From: CALMEH01 sp964548225
Lineage (GTDB): Bacteria > Acidobacteriota > Blastocatellia > Pyrinomonadales > Pyrinomonadaceae
Assembly (NCBI GenBank): GCA_964548225.1
Contig: CAZJQP010000012.1
Coordinates: 1 to 64,000, forward strand
Direction: 5' to 3'
Length of the DNA: 64,000 nucleotides
How positions within the stretch are numbered: position 1 is the stretch's first letter; every line of letters starts with the position of its first letter. Shown here one piece after another: positions 15,613-23,433 of this stretch. Position numbers and translations under genes: made by a program. The notes below the pieces were generated by a model. The model did not search any database. It worked only from the letters and a program-made list of their open reading frames with translations, and was not told the origin of the DNA.

Positions 15613-16982
15613 TTCATTGTCTCCAAAATCGCTTTAATATCATCAGCGGTTGTATCGGGATTGATGAAACAAAATCTGGCAACAGTTTCGACATCATTGT
15701 TCTTTCTAACTTTTGTCGGCGCAATCAGGGCAAAGCCTGATTTGTGATTTCGATAAGTCCAATTTCGATAATCTTCCGCCGACCAGCCCAAACGTCGGAA
15801 CAAAACGCACGATAAACTCGGTTCTCTGACCAACTGTGTGTGTTTGCTGTTTTCTATCATTTGTCCGGCGATTTGAGCGAGTTCGATGCCGCGCTCAATG
15901 GCTTGCGAATAGCGGTTTGTGCCGTGCATTGCCAACGAAAACCACAGCGGAAGCCCGCGAACACGGCGCGTCAGTTGAATTTGATAATCTGCGGGATTAA
16001 ATCCTTTTGCGCCCTCGTCGGAAAAAATATCGAGATACGAACCTTCCTGTTGATGGACGTTTTTTGCAAGTTTGGGATTTCGGTAGATTACTGCGCCGCA
16101 ATCGTAAGGCGAAAAAAGCCATTTGTGCGGGTCAATTGTAACCGAATTCGCCCGTTCGATGCCATTAAAAAGATGCCGCACGGATTTTGCCGCGAGTGCG
16201 CCGCCGCCGTAAGCCGCGTCAACGTGAAACCAGAGATTTTCGCGCTCGCAAATTTTGGCAATTCCCGCCAAATCGTCAACAATTCCGGCATTTGTCGTGC
16301 CGCCGGTGGCAATCACGGCAAATACTCTGCTTCGTTCTTCATCTGATAAATTCTTGAAAGTTTCGTCTAAATGCGCAGCTTCAAATCGGTCTTCGGTTTG
16401 AACCGAAATTAAGTCAACGTCAATAACTTTCGCCATTGCCCGCACCGAAGAATGCGCCGAAATTGCCGAAATTACAATTCCGCGTTTTGTTTTTCGGCTT
16501 TCATCGGTTGCCCGCCAATTTTCGCGTGCCGCAACCATTGCCGAAAGATTCGCCTCCGTTCCGCCGCTCGTAAAAACGCCAAACGCGCCTTCGGGCATTT
16601 CGGTCAGCGAAACAAGCCATTTCATTGCCTGATTTTCGGCAAAAATACAGCCCGCACCTTCGAGCCAAAACGCACCGTGAACGCTCGAAGCCGATGTAAC
16701 GAGGTCAAACATCACGGCGGCGCGAGTCGGCGAAGCGGGAACAAATGCCAAATGGCGCGGATGATCAATCGAAACGCTGGCTTTCATCAGAACATCACGA
16801 AAAAGTTTGAACGCATTTTCGCCGCCGATGCCTTTTTCCGTGATTGTTTCGCCAACCAAGTTTTTTAACTCTTCTTCGCTTTTCGGAAAACCGAGTTCGG
16901 GACTCGTGTCGGTAATTCTGCCTATAGCATATTTCATCACATCAAGCATCATTTCAACTAAATCAAAATCAATATTGTGCAT
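15609..16982 (-). CDS. Pyridoxal-phosphate-dependent group II decarboxylase family protein
   Basis: The 457-residue fold-type I PLP enzyme shows TSGGTEANL (phosphate-binding turn), HVDAAYGGG (the Asp that binds the pyridine nitrogen) and the Schiff-base lysine in DPHKWLF. It belongs to the aromatic-L-amino-acid/glutamate decarboxylase family, but the substrate cannot be read from sequence. It is the last gene of the four-gene RIC operon, 3 nt after the radical SAM gene. Its link to nitrogen-oxide respiration is unclear. Confidence 0.88.
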   Translation of the reverse strand: MHNIDFDLVEMMLDVMKYAIGRITDTSPELGFPKSEEELKNLVGETITEKGIGGENAFKLFRDVLMKASVSIDHPRHLAFVPASPTRAAVMFDLVTSASSVHGAFWLEGAGCIFAENQAMKWLVSLTEMPEGAFGVFTSGGTEANLSAMVAARENWRATDESRKTKRGIVISAISAHSSVRAMAKVIDVDLISVQTEDRFEAAHLDETFKNLSDEERSRVFAVIATGGTTNAGIVDDLAGIAKICERENLWFHVDAAYGGGALAAKSVRHLFNGIERANSVTIDPHKWLFSPYDCGAVIYRNPKLAKNVHQQEGSYLDIFSDEGAKGFNPADYQIQLTRRVRGLPLWFSLAMHGTNRYSQAIERGIELAQIAGQMIENSKHTQLVREPSLSCVLFRRLGWSAEDYRNWTYRNHKSGFALIAPTKVRKNNDVETVARFCFINPDTTADDIKAILETMN

Positions 16983-16985
16983 ATT

Positions 16986-17759
16986 TTATCTCGTGATTAC
17001 GGGCAAATTCGTCAGACTCGACAGTTTTGCGCGAATCTTTTCCAACTCAATTTTGGAAATGGTTTTCAATTTTGTAAAACTTTCGTCAAATTCAACTTCG
17101 TTGCCGCGCGTTTTGGTAAAATACTCCTGCGGAATCGGGCGCGTCGGCAGATTTAGCTGAACTTCGTCGGGATTTATCGAGTGGAGAATATTGGCAAATT
17201 TTTCGAGTTCCAAATCATTCGGAAAGCGCAAAACCATTGTTTGAATCGCCAAAAAACCTTTGTATTCACAGCGCAAACGTGCAATGCCCTTGACAATTTT
17301 TTCGAGCGAAATCCCTTTGTGCGGACGGTCAATTCGTTTCAAAATATCGTCTGACCAAGCATCGAGTTTGCAGAAAATTTTATCGGCGTTTCGTAATTCT
17401 TTTCTGACATCTTTATGATGCAAAAGAGTCGAGTTGGTCAAAACGACAATCGGTTTTTCGGTCAAATCTTTAATCTTTTCAATAATTTCACCGAGATTTT
17501 TTGCCAGTGTCGGTTCGCCGCTTCCCGAAAAAGTGATGACATCTACGCTTTGCAAATCCACATTTTTCAAATCCTGCAAAACCTTTGAAGTCGAAACAAA
17601 AACATCTCTCTCGGCGGTTACGCGATTGATTTTTCCGAGTTGGCAATAGACACATTCAAACGAGCAAATCGAATCAACGCACAGCACATCAACGCCGAGC
17701 GAAAGTCCCAAACGCCACGAATGCACCGGACCGTAAATGCTTGAAGGTGTCTTTTTCAT
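16986..17759 (-). CDS. Radical SAM protein (COG0731-like Fe-S oxidoreductase)
   Basis: The 257-residue protein starts MKKTPSSIYGPVHSWRLGLS and has the cluster motif CSFECVYCQLG, followed by SGSGEPTLAKN, which corresponds to the SAM-binding GGEP motif. The pattern YGPV.S.RLG.SLG matches COG0731 radical SAM proteins of unknown substrate. The start at 17759 overlaps the YwiC-like stop in an ATGA arrangement; the ORF extends to 17822, but that would overlap YwiC by 67 nt. It is part of the FNR-box-controlled RIC operon, and its substrate is unknown. Confidence 0.85.
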   Translation of the reverse strand: MKKTPSSIYGPVHSWRLGLSLGVDVLCVDSICSFECVYCQLGKINRVTAERDVFVSTSKVLQDLKNVDLQSVDVITFSGSGEPTLAKNLGEIIEKIKDLTEKPIVVLTNSTLLHHKDVRKELRNADKIFCKLDAWSDDILKRIDRPHKGISLEKIVKGIARLRCEYKGFLAIQTMVLRFPNDLELEKFANILHSINPDEVQLNLPTRPIPQEYFTKTRGNEVEFDESFTKLKTISKIELEKIRAKLSSLTNLPVITR

Positions 17760-18595
17760 ATTCGGAAATAATAACCGATGATAACCGATAGAACCGTTAA
17801 AACTCCATAGATAACTTCCCAAACGCCGATTTTCATTGCTTTAACTTTTCGACGAAACGGCGACAATCCGATGGCGGCTCTGAAGAACAAAACGATAAAC
17901 ATTGCCAAAGTTAATTTTGAGGCGAAACCGTTTCCCGCCAAGATTCCGATTGCGCCGATGGCGATAAAATGCGCGGCAAGAACATCAAGCAACGTAAAAT
18001 CTTTGTCTTTTTCGAGGCGCAGACGATTGCGGACGTAAAGAATCGAAGGAATCAGGCGAGCAACAAAAATCGCCCACAAAGCCAGAGCCGCCGGAAATGT
18101 CCAACCGCCCGCCAATGCAATGACCGGCGCAGACGAGGAAATAGCAACCACGCCTGTCAATTCGGGTAAAAGTTGTCGGCTTTGACGCGAAACATCACAG
18201 TAGATTTGATAAACCGCAAACGGTGAAACAAACAAAAATGGCACAAAACTTTCGAGTTTGGCAAAAATCAAACTTCCGGCAAGCCCGCAAAGAAAAATTG
18301 TCCCGTAAATCAAAATGAATTTGAGCGCGGCGGCAGTTTGCGGCAAATTTCGCTTGGCAAAATAATCGGTGAGAAAAATTTTAAGCGGCTGACGCACGAG
18401 AAAAGCACCGATAACCATCAGCGAAATCCAAACAGATGAAAACGAAGGCGCAACCGCAACCGCCGCGACCAACGATTCAAATAAAAATCCCCACGAACCG
18501 TGTTCGACCGGCAAAACAACGCCGCGCAAACGAACATTGTTTTTCGGATTTACTGTCAAAACATTGGCAGACATTTCAGTTTTTTCCTTCGTCAA
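17756..18595 (-). CDS. YwiC-like family membrane protein
   Basis: The 279-residue protein has about eight membrane segments and begins its conserved part with LPVEHGSWGFLFESL, the (K/V)EHG(A/S)W signature of YwiC-like proteins. In Bacillus subtilis, ywiC lies beside fnr and narGHJI, so its presence in an FNR-box operon next to a nitrate-reductase-like cluster is a conserved association. The biochemical role is unknown; a UbiA-like fold has been suggested for the family. It overlaps the genes before and after by 4 nt each. Confidence 0.85.
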   Translation of the reverse strand: MTKEKTEMSANVLTVNPKNNVRLRGVVLPVEHGSWGFLFESLVAAVAVAPSFSSVWISLMVIGAFLVRQPLKIFLTDYFAKRNLPQTAAALKFILIYGTIFLCGLAGSLIFAKLESFVPFLFVSPFAVYQIYCDVSRQSRQLLPELTGVVAISSSAPVIALAGGWTFPAALALWAIFVARLIPSILYVRNRLRLEKDKDFTLLDVLAAHFIAIGAIGILAGNGFASKLTLAMFIVLFFRAAIGLSPFRRKVKAMKIGVWEVIYGVLTVLSVIIGYYFRI

Positions 18596-19320
18596 TTAAA
18601 GCATTTTTTCTCCAGTTCAACAGCTTTCGGAAAAAGCAGATTGTTTTCCAAATGAATATGCTGATGCAAATCTTTTTCGAGTTCTTCAAATCTGTGATAA
18701 AGTCCTGTAAAACTCGGACACGCGCCTTCGGGCAAAGTATAATCGTTGGAGATTTCGCGCATCTTACGAATCAAATCGCCCGCCGTGTCGTGTTCCATCA
18801 TCATCATCCGCACCGGATGATTTACTGTTCCGAAAGGTGGAAAAGAAACGGTAAGTCCTTTTGTGTGTTTGAATTCCATATCTCTGATATACGGAAAAAG
18901 CACTATTTCCTCCTTCAACAAATGCGGATGTAAATCATCGCACAAAGTTTGAAATAAATCTTTTAATTCAAGTAATTCAGGATGTCGTTCACCATGAACC
19001 CGCAATACTTTTTCCATCAATATTGGCAGATGTTCTAGTTCATATTTTGTAAAAGTATGATGTTTTTCTTCGATATAATCAACAATCTCGGTGAGCGTTG
19101 CGGTGGTTAGCCAATCAAATTCGCTATTTTTATCGGTAGCGAGAACTTCGTTTATTTTTTCCAAGACGATTTCAGGATTTGCGCCGACATTTTGACACGC
19201 TTCCGCAAATATCTTTCTGCCGCCGCAACAGTAATCAATCTTAAATTTCTCAAAAACCCGTGTCGTTACCGGCATCTCCAAGGCTATTTCCCGAACTGTT
19301 TTTGTTGTTAAATTTTGCAT
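18592..19320 (-). CDS. ric: Iron-sulfur cluster repair di-iron protein (RIC/ScdA/YtfE family)
   Basis: The 242-residue protein has an N-terminal ScdA_N/DUF542 domain (1-55) with the DYCCGG motif, then a hemerythrin-like four-helix domain (about 75-235). The di-iron ligands are visible in EKHHTF, HGERHPE, HPHLLKEE, MMEHD and HQHIHLEN. Such proteins repair [Fe-S] clusters damaged by nitric oxide or peroxide and are typical members of NO/anaerobic regulons. A good GGAGG lies 6 nt before the ATG. It is the first gene of the operon and is driven by the FNR-type box at 19368-19391. Confidence 0.93.
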   Translation of the reverse strand: MQNLTTKTVREIALEMPVTTRVFEKFKIDYCCGGRKIFAEACQNVGANPEIVLEKINEVLATDKNSEFDWLTTATLTEIVDYIEEKHHTFTKYELEHLPILMEKVLRVHGERHPELLELKDLFQTLCDDLHPHLLKEEIVLFPYIRDMEFKHTKGLTVSFPPFGTVNHPVRMMMMEHDTAGDLIRKMREISNDYTLPEGACPSFTGLYHRFEELEKDLHQHIHLENNLLFPKAVELEKKCFN

Positions 19321-19344
19321 AAAACCTCCAATGTTCTAAATATA

Positions 19345-19391
19345 ATTGTGGAGATTTTTGACGGCATAAAATATGACTTCAATCATATTTG
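19345..19391 (-). promoter_or_regulatory. FNR-type box and -10 element of the ric operon
   Basis: On the minus strand the palindrome (19391-19368) has core ATGAT-TGAA-GTCAT with AAAT/ATTT flanks and matches the moaA box at 22 of 24 positions. The centre is 19379.5. A -10-like CACAAT lies at 19350-19345, again 29.5 nt from the centre, giving a predicted start near 19338 and an 18-nt leader with GGAGG. The rest of the 19392-19644 interval shows no gene or strong structure. Confidence 0.78.
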
Positions 19392-19644
19392 CGAAATAAA
19401 ATGTAAAAATTTTCATTACTGAACGGAAATTTTATTAGAAGCAATCTCAAAAATAGTTGTTAAGTAATTTTGAGACAGTTTCTAAATAACATTACTGAGC
19501 AGTTTGAACATTGCGTAGTTGAAAAATCGTTTATTTCGAGCCAATCCGTGACGACCCGTGATACAAGGATTTGTTGAAACGGATGAATTTACCGGAACGA
19601 ATTGGAATGTAAGATGAATAATATCTCTGTGAATTTGTTTATGG

Positions 19645-20127
19645 TTAATCTTCTTTTGATTCAAGCAATCTGCAATTCAATTTTTTTGCTAAACCTTCGC
19701 CGCCCCAATTCATAATCGTATTGTGATTCCAGCGAAAAAACGGTTTGGCAACGGGCGCAAGGAAATTCATCCAAGATTTTGTTGTGCGAACGCGCCAATC
19801 GTATTGCACGCGAGTCGTGTTTTCGTTTTCGGCGGTCAGAGTCCAAATTCCTTGTCCGTCGAGTTCACCGAAAGCGCGGATTTCGATTGATTTTAATTCT
19901 TCAACGCGCACTGTTTCCGAATCGAAAATCAATTTATACGGCAACGCACTTTTCCACGTTGAACGATGAATCGCGCCGATGCCGTCCGGGTCGCCGTCCT
20001 TTAACTTTTCAACTTTCAGCACGCCTTTCCACCAATCGCTCCATTTTTCGGAGTCTTTGATTTGCGCCCAAACTTTTTCGATTGGTGCATCAAATTGCCA
20101 GACAGTTTTAAATTCGTAATGTGTCAT
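19645..20127 (-). CDS. SRPBCC (START/polyketide-cyclase-like) family protein
   Basis: The 160-residue soluble protein begins MTHYEFKTVWQFDAPIEKVW, the beta-strand then helix start of SRPBCC proteins. It continues with W..WWKGV and a long C-terminal helix after TRVQYDWRV. The fold makes a hydrophobic pocket for lipids or aromatic ligands, but the ligand here is unknown. It stands alone, divergent from the hydroxylase gene at 20233. The motif set is common in proteins annotated as polyketide cyclase/dehydrase or lipid transport. Confidence 0.78.
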   Translation of the reverse strand: MTHYEFKTVWQFDAPIEKVWAQIKDSEKWSDWWKGVLKVEKLKDGDPDGIGAIHRSTWKSALPYKLIFDSETVRVEELKSIEIRAFGELDGQGIWTLTAENENTTRVQYDWRVRTTKSWMNFLAPVAKPFFRWNHNTIMNWGGEGLAKKLNCRLLESKED

Positions 20128-20232
20128 CGGTTAATTATTCTCCGAAAATTATAAATCGGTTTCGATATTTTTGGAATCTCAAACCTTTTTTACTTTAAAT
20201 AGCGTGTTCGGTTTATAATTTTAACGTCTGTT

Positions 20233-20658
20233 ATGAAATTTATCGGATTAACAATTTTCGGTTTCGTGATGATGGAAATTTTGTCTTACGCAGTTCACCG
20301 ATGGCTGTTTCACGGTGTATTTTGGCGCGTTCACGAAACTCATCACATTGCGCGAAAAGGCACGTTTGAGACAAATGATATTTTTTCGCTCGTGTTTTCA
20401 TTGATTTCAATTTTTATGATGATTTTCGGGAATTTGTATGTTTTTGCAATAGGTTTGGGAATTGCGATTTACGGCATTGTTTATTTTATCGCACACGATT
20501 TTTTTACGCACCGAAGATTTTTGCCCTTTAAATCTAAAAACAAAATTCTTCTGACCGTTCGCGCCGCACATCAAAAACATCACCAATCGGTGGAAAAACA
20601 AGGGCTTGAGCCGTTCGGACTTTTTCTTTTTAATTACAAAAAATTCTTTCGCAAGTAA
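20233..20658 (+). CDS. CrtZ-like carotenoid/fatty-acid hydroxylase family membrane protein
   Basis: The 141-residue protein has three to four hydrophobic segments and the histidine boxes of the di-iron membrane hydroxylase superfamily: HRWLFH, HETHH, HDFFTHRR and HQKHH. Length and spacing match bacterial beta-carotene 3-hydroxylases (CrtZ), which add hydroxyls to carotenoid rings. No carotenoid genes are adjacent, so the substrate is uncertain. Its stop codon abuts the long hairpin at 20657-20737, which probably ends its transcript. Confidence 0.8.
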   Translation: MKFIGLTIFGFVMMEILSYAVHRWLFHGVFWRVHETHHIARKGTFETNDIFSLVFSLISIFMMIFGNLYVFAIGLGIAIYGIVYFIAHDFFTHRRFLPFKSKNKILLTVRAAHQKHHQSVEKQGLEPFGLFLFNYKKFFRK

Positions 20659-20737
20659 AGGCAGAAACACGCGCGTTAGCAAGTGTGTCAAATATTTTGA
20701 GTCTGACACACTTGCTAACGCGCGTGTTTCTGCCTTT
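20657..20737. repeat. 34-bp perfect hairpin, family B (GCGCGT-AGCAAG) repeat, between convergent genes
   Basis: A 34-bp arm (20657-20690) beginning AAAGGCAGAAACACGCGCGT pairs perfectly with 20704-20737 across a 13-nt loop. A shorter relative at 41190-41239 shares AAAGGCAGAA, GCGCGT and AGCAAG. It lies between the convergent hydroxylase and DUF1232 genes, overlaps the first gene's stop codon and starts with A-run and ends with T-run bases. It could therefore work as a bidirectional terminator as well as being a dispersed repeat. Confidence 0.8.
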
Positions 20738-20744
20738 CAATAAA

Positions 20745-21257
20745 TTATTTTCCGATAGATTTTTCTTCCTGTGGAATTTCAATCATCACGGCTTCTTTTT
20801 TATCTTTAATCGAATTCAAAATTTTTGCGGCGGGTGCGAGTTCGACTTTTGAAGTAAGCACGCGCGTAACTCGTTTCGGCAGAAGCATCGGCGCAATTCC
20901 GGCGATTGAATCGGCGAGTTTGATAATGTCGCCACCGCCTGACCAATGCTCACGGATAATGGTTTCATCGGTTCGATTTATGAGACGCAAAAGCGTCAAC
21001 GCGACAAGATAAATATCGTCAACTTGCCCGATAAACGGGAAAATATCGGGAATAAAATCAAGCGGCATAATGACATAGACAACTGCCGCCGCAAAAAGTG
21101 CTTTTTCGGCAATCGGAACGCGGTTGTCTTTGATGAGTCTGCCCAAAAGCATAAACATATTTGGCAAAAACATCAAAAAATTGCTCATACGGCTTTTTAA
21201 TTCACTTTTTTCCTTGCGCGTTGTTTTTTTCTCTCTAATTTGTCGCGGTTTCGTCAT
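20745..21257 (-). CDS. DUF1232 / YkvA-like membrane protein
   Basis: The 170-residue protein has a basic N-terminus (about 25 residues). The DUF1232 core is then visible as RVPIAEKALFAAAVVYVIMP, followed by LDFIPDIFPFIGQVDDIYLV, the P.D.IPD..P..G..DD pattern of the family. One or two hydrophobic helices suggest membrane association. Function is unknown for the family. A GGAG lies before the start. It stands alone, convergent with the hydroxylase gene. Confidence 0.88.
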   Translation of the reverse strand: MTKPRQIREKKTTRKEKSELKSRMSNFLMFLPNMFMLLGRLIKDNRVPIAEKALFAAAVVYVIMPLDFIPDIFPFIGQVDDIYLVALTLLRLINRTDETIIREHWSGGGDIIKLADSIAGIAPMLLPKRVTRVLTSKVELAPAAKILNSIKDKKEAVMIEIPQEEKSIGK

Positions 21258-21340
21258 TTTATCGGTCGCTCCTTTTTCCGTAAATTCAGTTTAGAAAATA
21301 GCAGACGTTTGAGCAAGTTTTATCTCGAAAAGTTGCCTGA

Positions 21341-21447
21341 CATTTATCATTTATCATTTATCATTTATCATTTATCAATCGGCAATGTTGCAAAGGAATT
21401 TACTCTGCGGACAGATTCGATAACTGATAAATGACAAATGATAAATG
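21341..21447. repeat. Tandem CATTTAT repeat and complementary block upstream of pta
   Basis: About five copies of the 7-mer CATTTAT run from 21341 to about 21376. A complementary stretch (TGATAAATG, ACAAATGATAAATG) occupies 21425-21447 and ends 4 nt before the pta ATG. The two blocks can fold into a long AU-rich hairpin. No Shine-Dalgarno sequence is visible between the right arm and the start codon, so the fold could affect translation of pta. Confidence 0.65.
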
Positions 21448-21451
21448 AAAT

Positions 21452-22456
21452 ATGATTTTACAAACAATTAGACAAAAAGCCGCCGAAAATTTGCAGCATA
21501 TAATCTTGCCCGAAGGCGAAGACGGGCGCACCGTGAAAGCGGCGGAAATTTGCGTAAAAGATAAAATAGCTAAAGTTACAGTCATCGGCAATGAAGAAAA
21601 AGTGCGTGAAGCGGCGCGTGAGGCAAGTGCGAATTTAAACGGTGTGGAGATTTTGGATCATCGAAAATCAAACGACTTCGGAAAAATCGCGCAGTTTTAT
21701 CACGAATTGCGTCGCGCCAAAGGTGTAACTTTGGAAGAAGCCGAACAAACCGTAAAAGATTCGCTTTATTACGGAAATTTGCTCGTAAAATTGGGCAAAG
21801 CCGACGGTTCGGTTGCGGGCGCAACGAATACGACGGCGCACACGGTCGCGGCGGCTTTGCGTTGCATCGGCGTTCGCGCCGGATTTAAAATCGTTTCTTC
21901 GTTCTTTTTGATGGTTGTGCCGGATAAAAAATTCGGCGCAAACGGCGCGATGATTTATGCCGATTGCGGCGTGGTAATTGCCCCTGACGCTGGTGAACTC
22001 GCCGAAATTGCAATCGCCTCCGCCGATTCGTGCCGTGCGCTTTTGGGCGTTGAGCCAAAAGTTGCAATGCTTTCGTTTTCAACCAAAGGAAGCGCAAAAC
22101 ATAAATCTCTGGACAAAATCATCGAAGCCGTGAAAACCGTCAAAGCGCGAATGCCAGACTTGGAAATTGACGGTGAATTGCAAGCCGATGCTGCGCTTAT
22201 TCCGTCTGTTGCCGAGTCGAAAGCCCAAGGTTCAAGCGTTGCCGGAAAAGCGAATGTTTTGATTTTCCCTGATTTGAACGCCGGAAATATCGCCTACAAA
22301 TTAACCGAAAGATTAACCGGCGGAACGGCAATCGGTCCGATTTTGCAAGGTTTGGACAAACCTTGCAACGACCTATCACGCGGTTGCAAAGCTGAAGATA
22401 TTGTTGATGCGGTTGCAATTACAGCCGTGCAATCTCAAGCAAGAAAAACACATTAA
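21452..22456 (+). CDS. pta: Phosphate acetyltransferase
   Basis: The 334-residue single-domain PTA_PTB enzyme interconverts acetyl-CoA plus phosphate and acetyl phosphate plus CoA. It begins ILPEGEDGRTVKAA, carries GATNTTAHTVAAALR and ends with GLDKPCNDLSRGCKAEDIVD, all characteristic of bacterial Pta. The length fits the short form without the N-terminal DRTGG/BioD-like domains. No ackA gene is adjacent. A strong bidirectional terminator follows directly. Confidence 0.93.
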   Translation: MILQTIRQKAAENLQHIILPEGEDGRTVKAAEICVKDKIAKVTVIGNEEKVREAAREASANLNGVEILDHRKSNDFGKIAQFYHELRRAKGVTLEEAEQTVKDSLYYGNLLVKLGKADGSVAGATNTTAHTVAAALRCIGVRAGFKIVSSFFLMVVPDKKFGANGAMIYADCGVVIAPDAGELAEIAIASADSCRALLGVEPKVAMLSFSTKGSAKHKSLDKIIEAVKTVKARMPDLEIDGELQADAALIPSVAESKAQGSSVAGKANVLIFPDLNAGNIAYKLTERLTGGTAIGPILQGLDKPCNDLSRGCKAEDIVDAVAITAVQSQARKTH

Positions 22457-22496
22457 AAAAGAGGCGATGAAGCAATAGGCTTCATCGCCTCTTTTT
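22456..22496. terminator. Bidirectional rho-independent terminator between pta and the minus-strand gene
   Basis: AAAAAGAGGCGATGAAGC pairs with GCTTCATCGCCTCTTTTT around a short AATAG loop. The stem is flanked by an A-run on one side and a T-run on the other, so it can end transcription of both pta (plus) and 22514-23302 (minus). Confidence 0.92.
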
Positions 22497-22513
22497 GCGA
22501 TTTTATCAAATCA

Positions 22514-23302
22514 TTATTTCATCGTAAATTTTGCGGTCGGCACTTCCGTTTTCAGGTCATAGCTGTCAATCGTCAAATCTGCAAGACGTTGACCGTTGAC
22601 TTTGGTAACGATGCGGAACGGCAGAGACATACAATTTGCCCGACGATAATCGCTGCGGTCTTCTTCAACTAAAATCTTGCCGTTATAGTAAGAAACCACG
22701 CGACTGATGAGAAATGTGTCTTTGTTAATCCAATAACGAAGCGAATCTTCTTTGTTAAATTTGACTTCGATAACGTAATTTTCGCCTTGGTCGCTAAGTC
22801 TGTCGGTTTTAAGTTGTCCTTCAATTGCACGATTCAAAGTGCTGAATCCCATCAATCCCCAATGACGCGAAGCCGCCGCTTCACTAATGCGGAATTCATT
22901 GCCCATATACATTCCGCCGCCGATGTTTCCTGTCCAAACCAGATAGGTTTGTCCAGCCATTATGCCGCCCGCAGTCGGCGTTACATCGAGTCTGCGGCGC
23001 GAATCTTTGTCTTGATAATCCGTCAAATTAAGTTTTACTTCAACGGTCGCCGCCGCTCCGCCCGTTCCGAGTCCGACACCGGCAAGTGGCGCAACATTAA
23101 CAAACCCGGTAGCTTTTGTCGTAACAAATTGCAATCCGGCGTAATCCGCTCCGCCGTGTGCCACGCGGGTAATGCTCAAAAGTTCACGCCCGTTCATATC
23201 GGCTTTTGCCACAGGCGCAGCAATTGAAACAATAAATGCTACTGACAAAACCCAAGAAATCGTCTTCAAACTGAAATTTTTATTAGTTAAAAACCGAAAC
23301 AT
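22514..23302 (-). CDS. Exported LolA-like protein of unknown function
   Basis: The 262-residue protein has a signal peptide (basic start, hydrophobic run, cleavage near VAKA-D at about 35). The mature part ends with a run of beta-strands (YWINKDTFLISRVV, GQRLADLTIDSYDLKTEVP) in the style of outer-membrane lipoprotein-sorting (LolA/LolB-like) folds. I do not recognise a specific family. An AGGAG-like site precedes the start. It is separated from the TolC gene upstream by 131 nt and so may have its own promoter. Confidence 0.65.
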   Translation of the reverse strand: MFRFLTNKNFSLKTISWVLSVAFIVSIAAPVAKADMNGRELLSITRVAHGGADYAGLQFVTTKATGFVNVAPLAGVGLGTGGAAATVEVKLNLTDYQDKDSRRRLDVTPTAGGIMAGQTYLVWTGNIGGGMYMGNEFRISEAAASRHWGLMGFSTLNRAIEGQLKTDRLSDQGENYVIEVKFNKEDSLRYWINKDTFLISRVVSYYNGKILVEEDRSDYRRANCMSLPFRIVTKVNGQRLADLTIDSYDLKTEVPTAKFTMK

Positions 23303-23433
23303 ATCTGTAACTCCTCCAAAAATTATGCAAAATTAAGTCCAAAATATTTGAGCTAATGATAAGTCAAACAATATCCGAATGCAATCAGTCATCTAAATTT
23401 ACAAACTTTTCCAAACTTATTTCGCCTGAGTTC

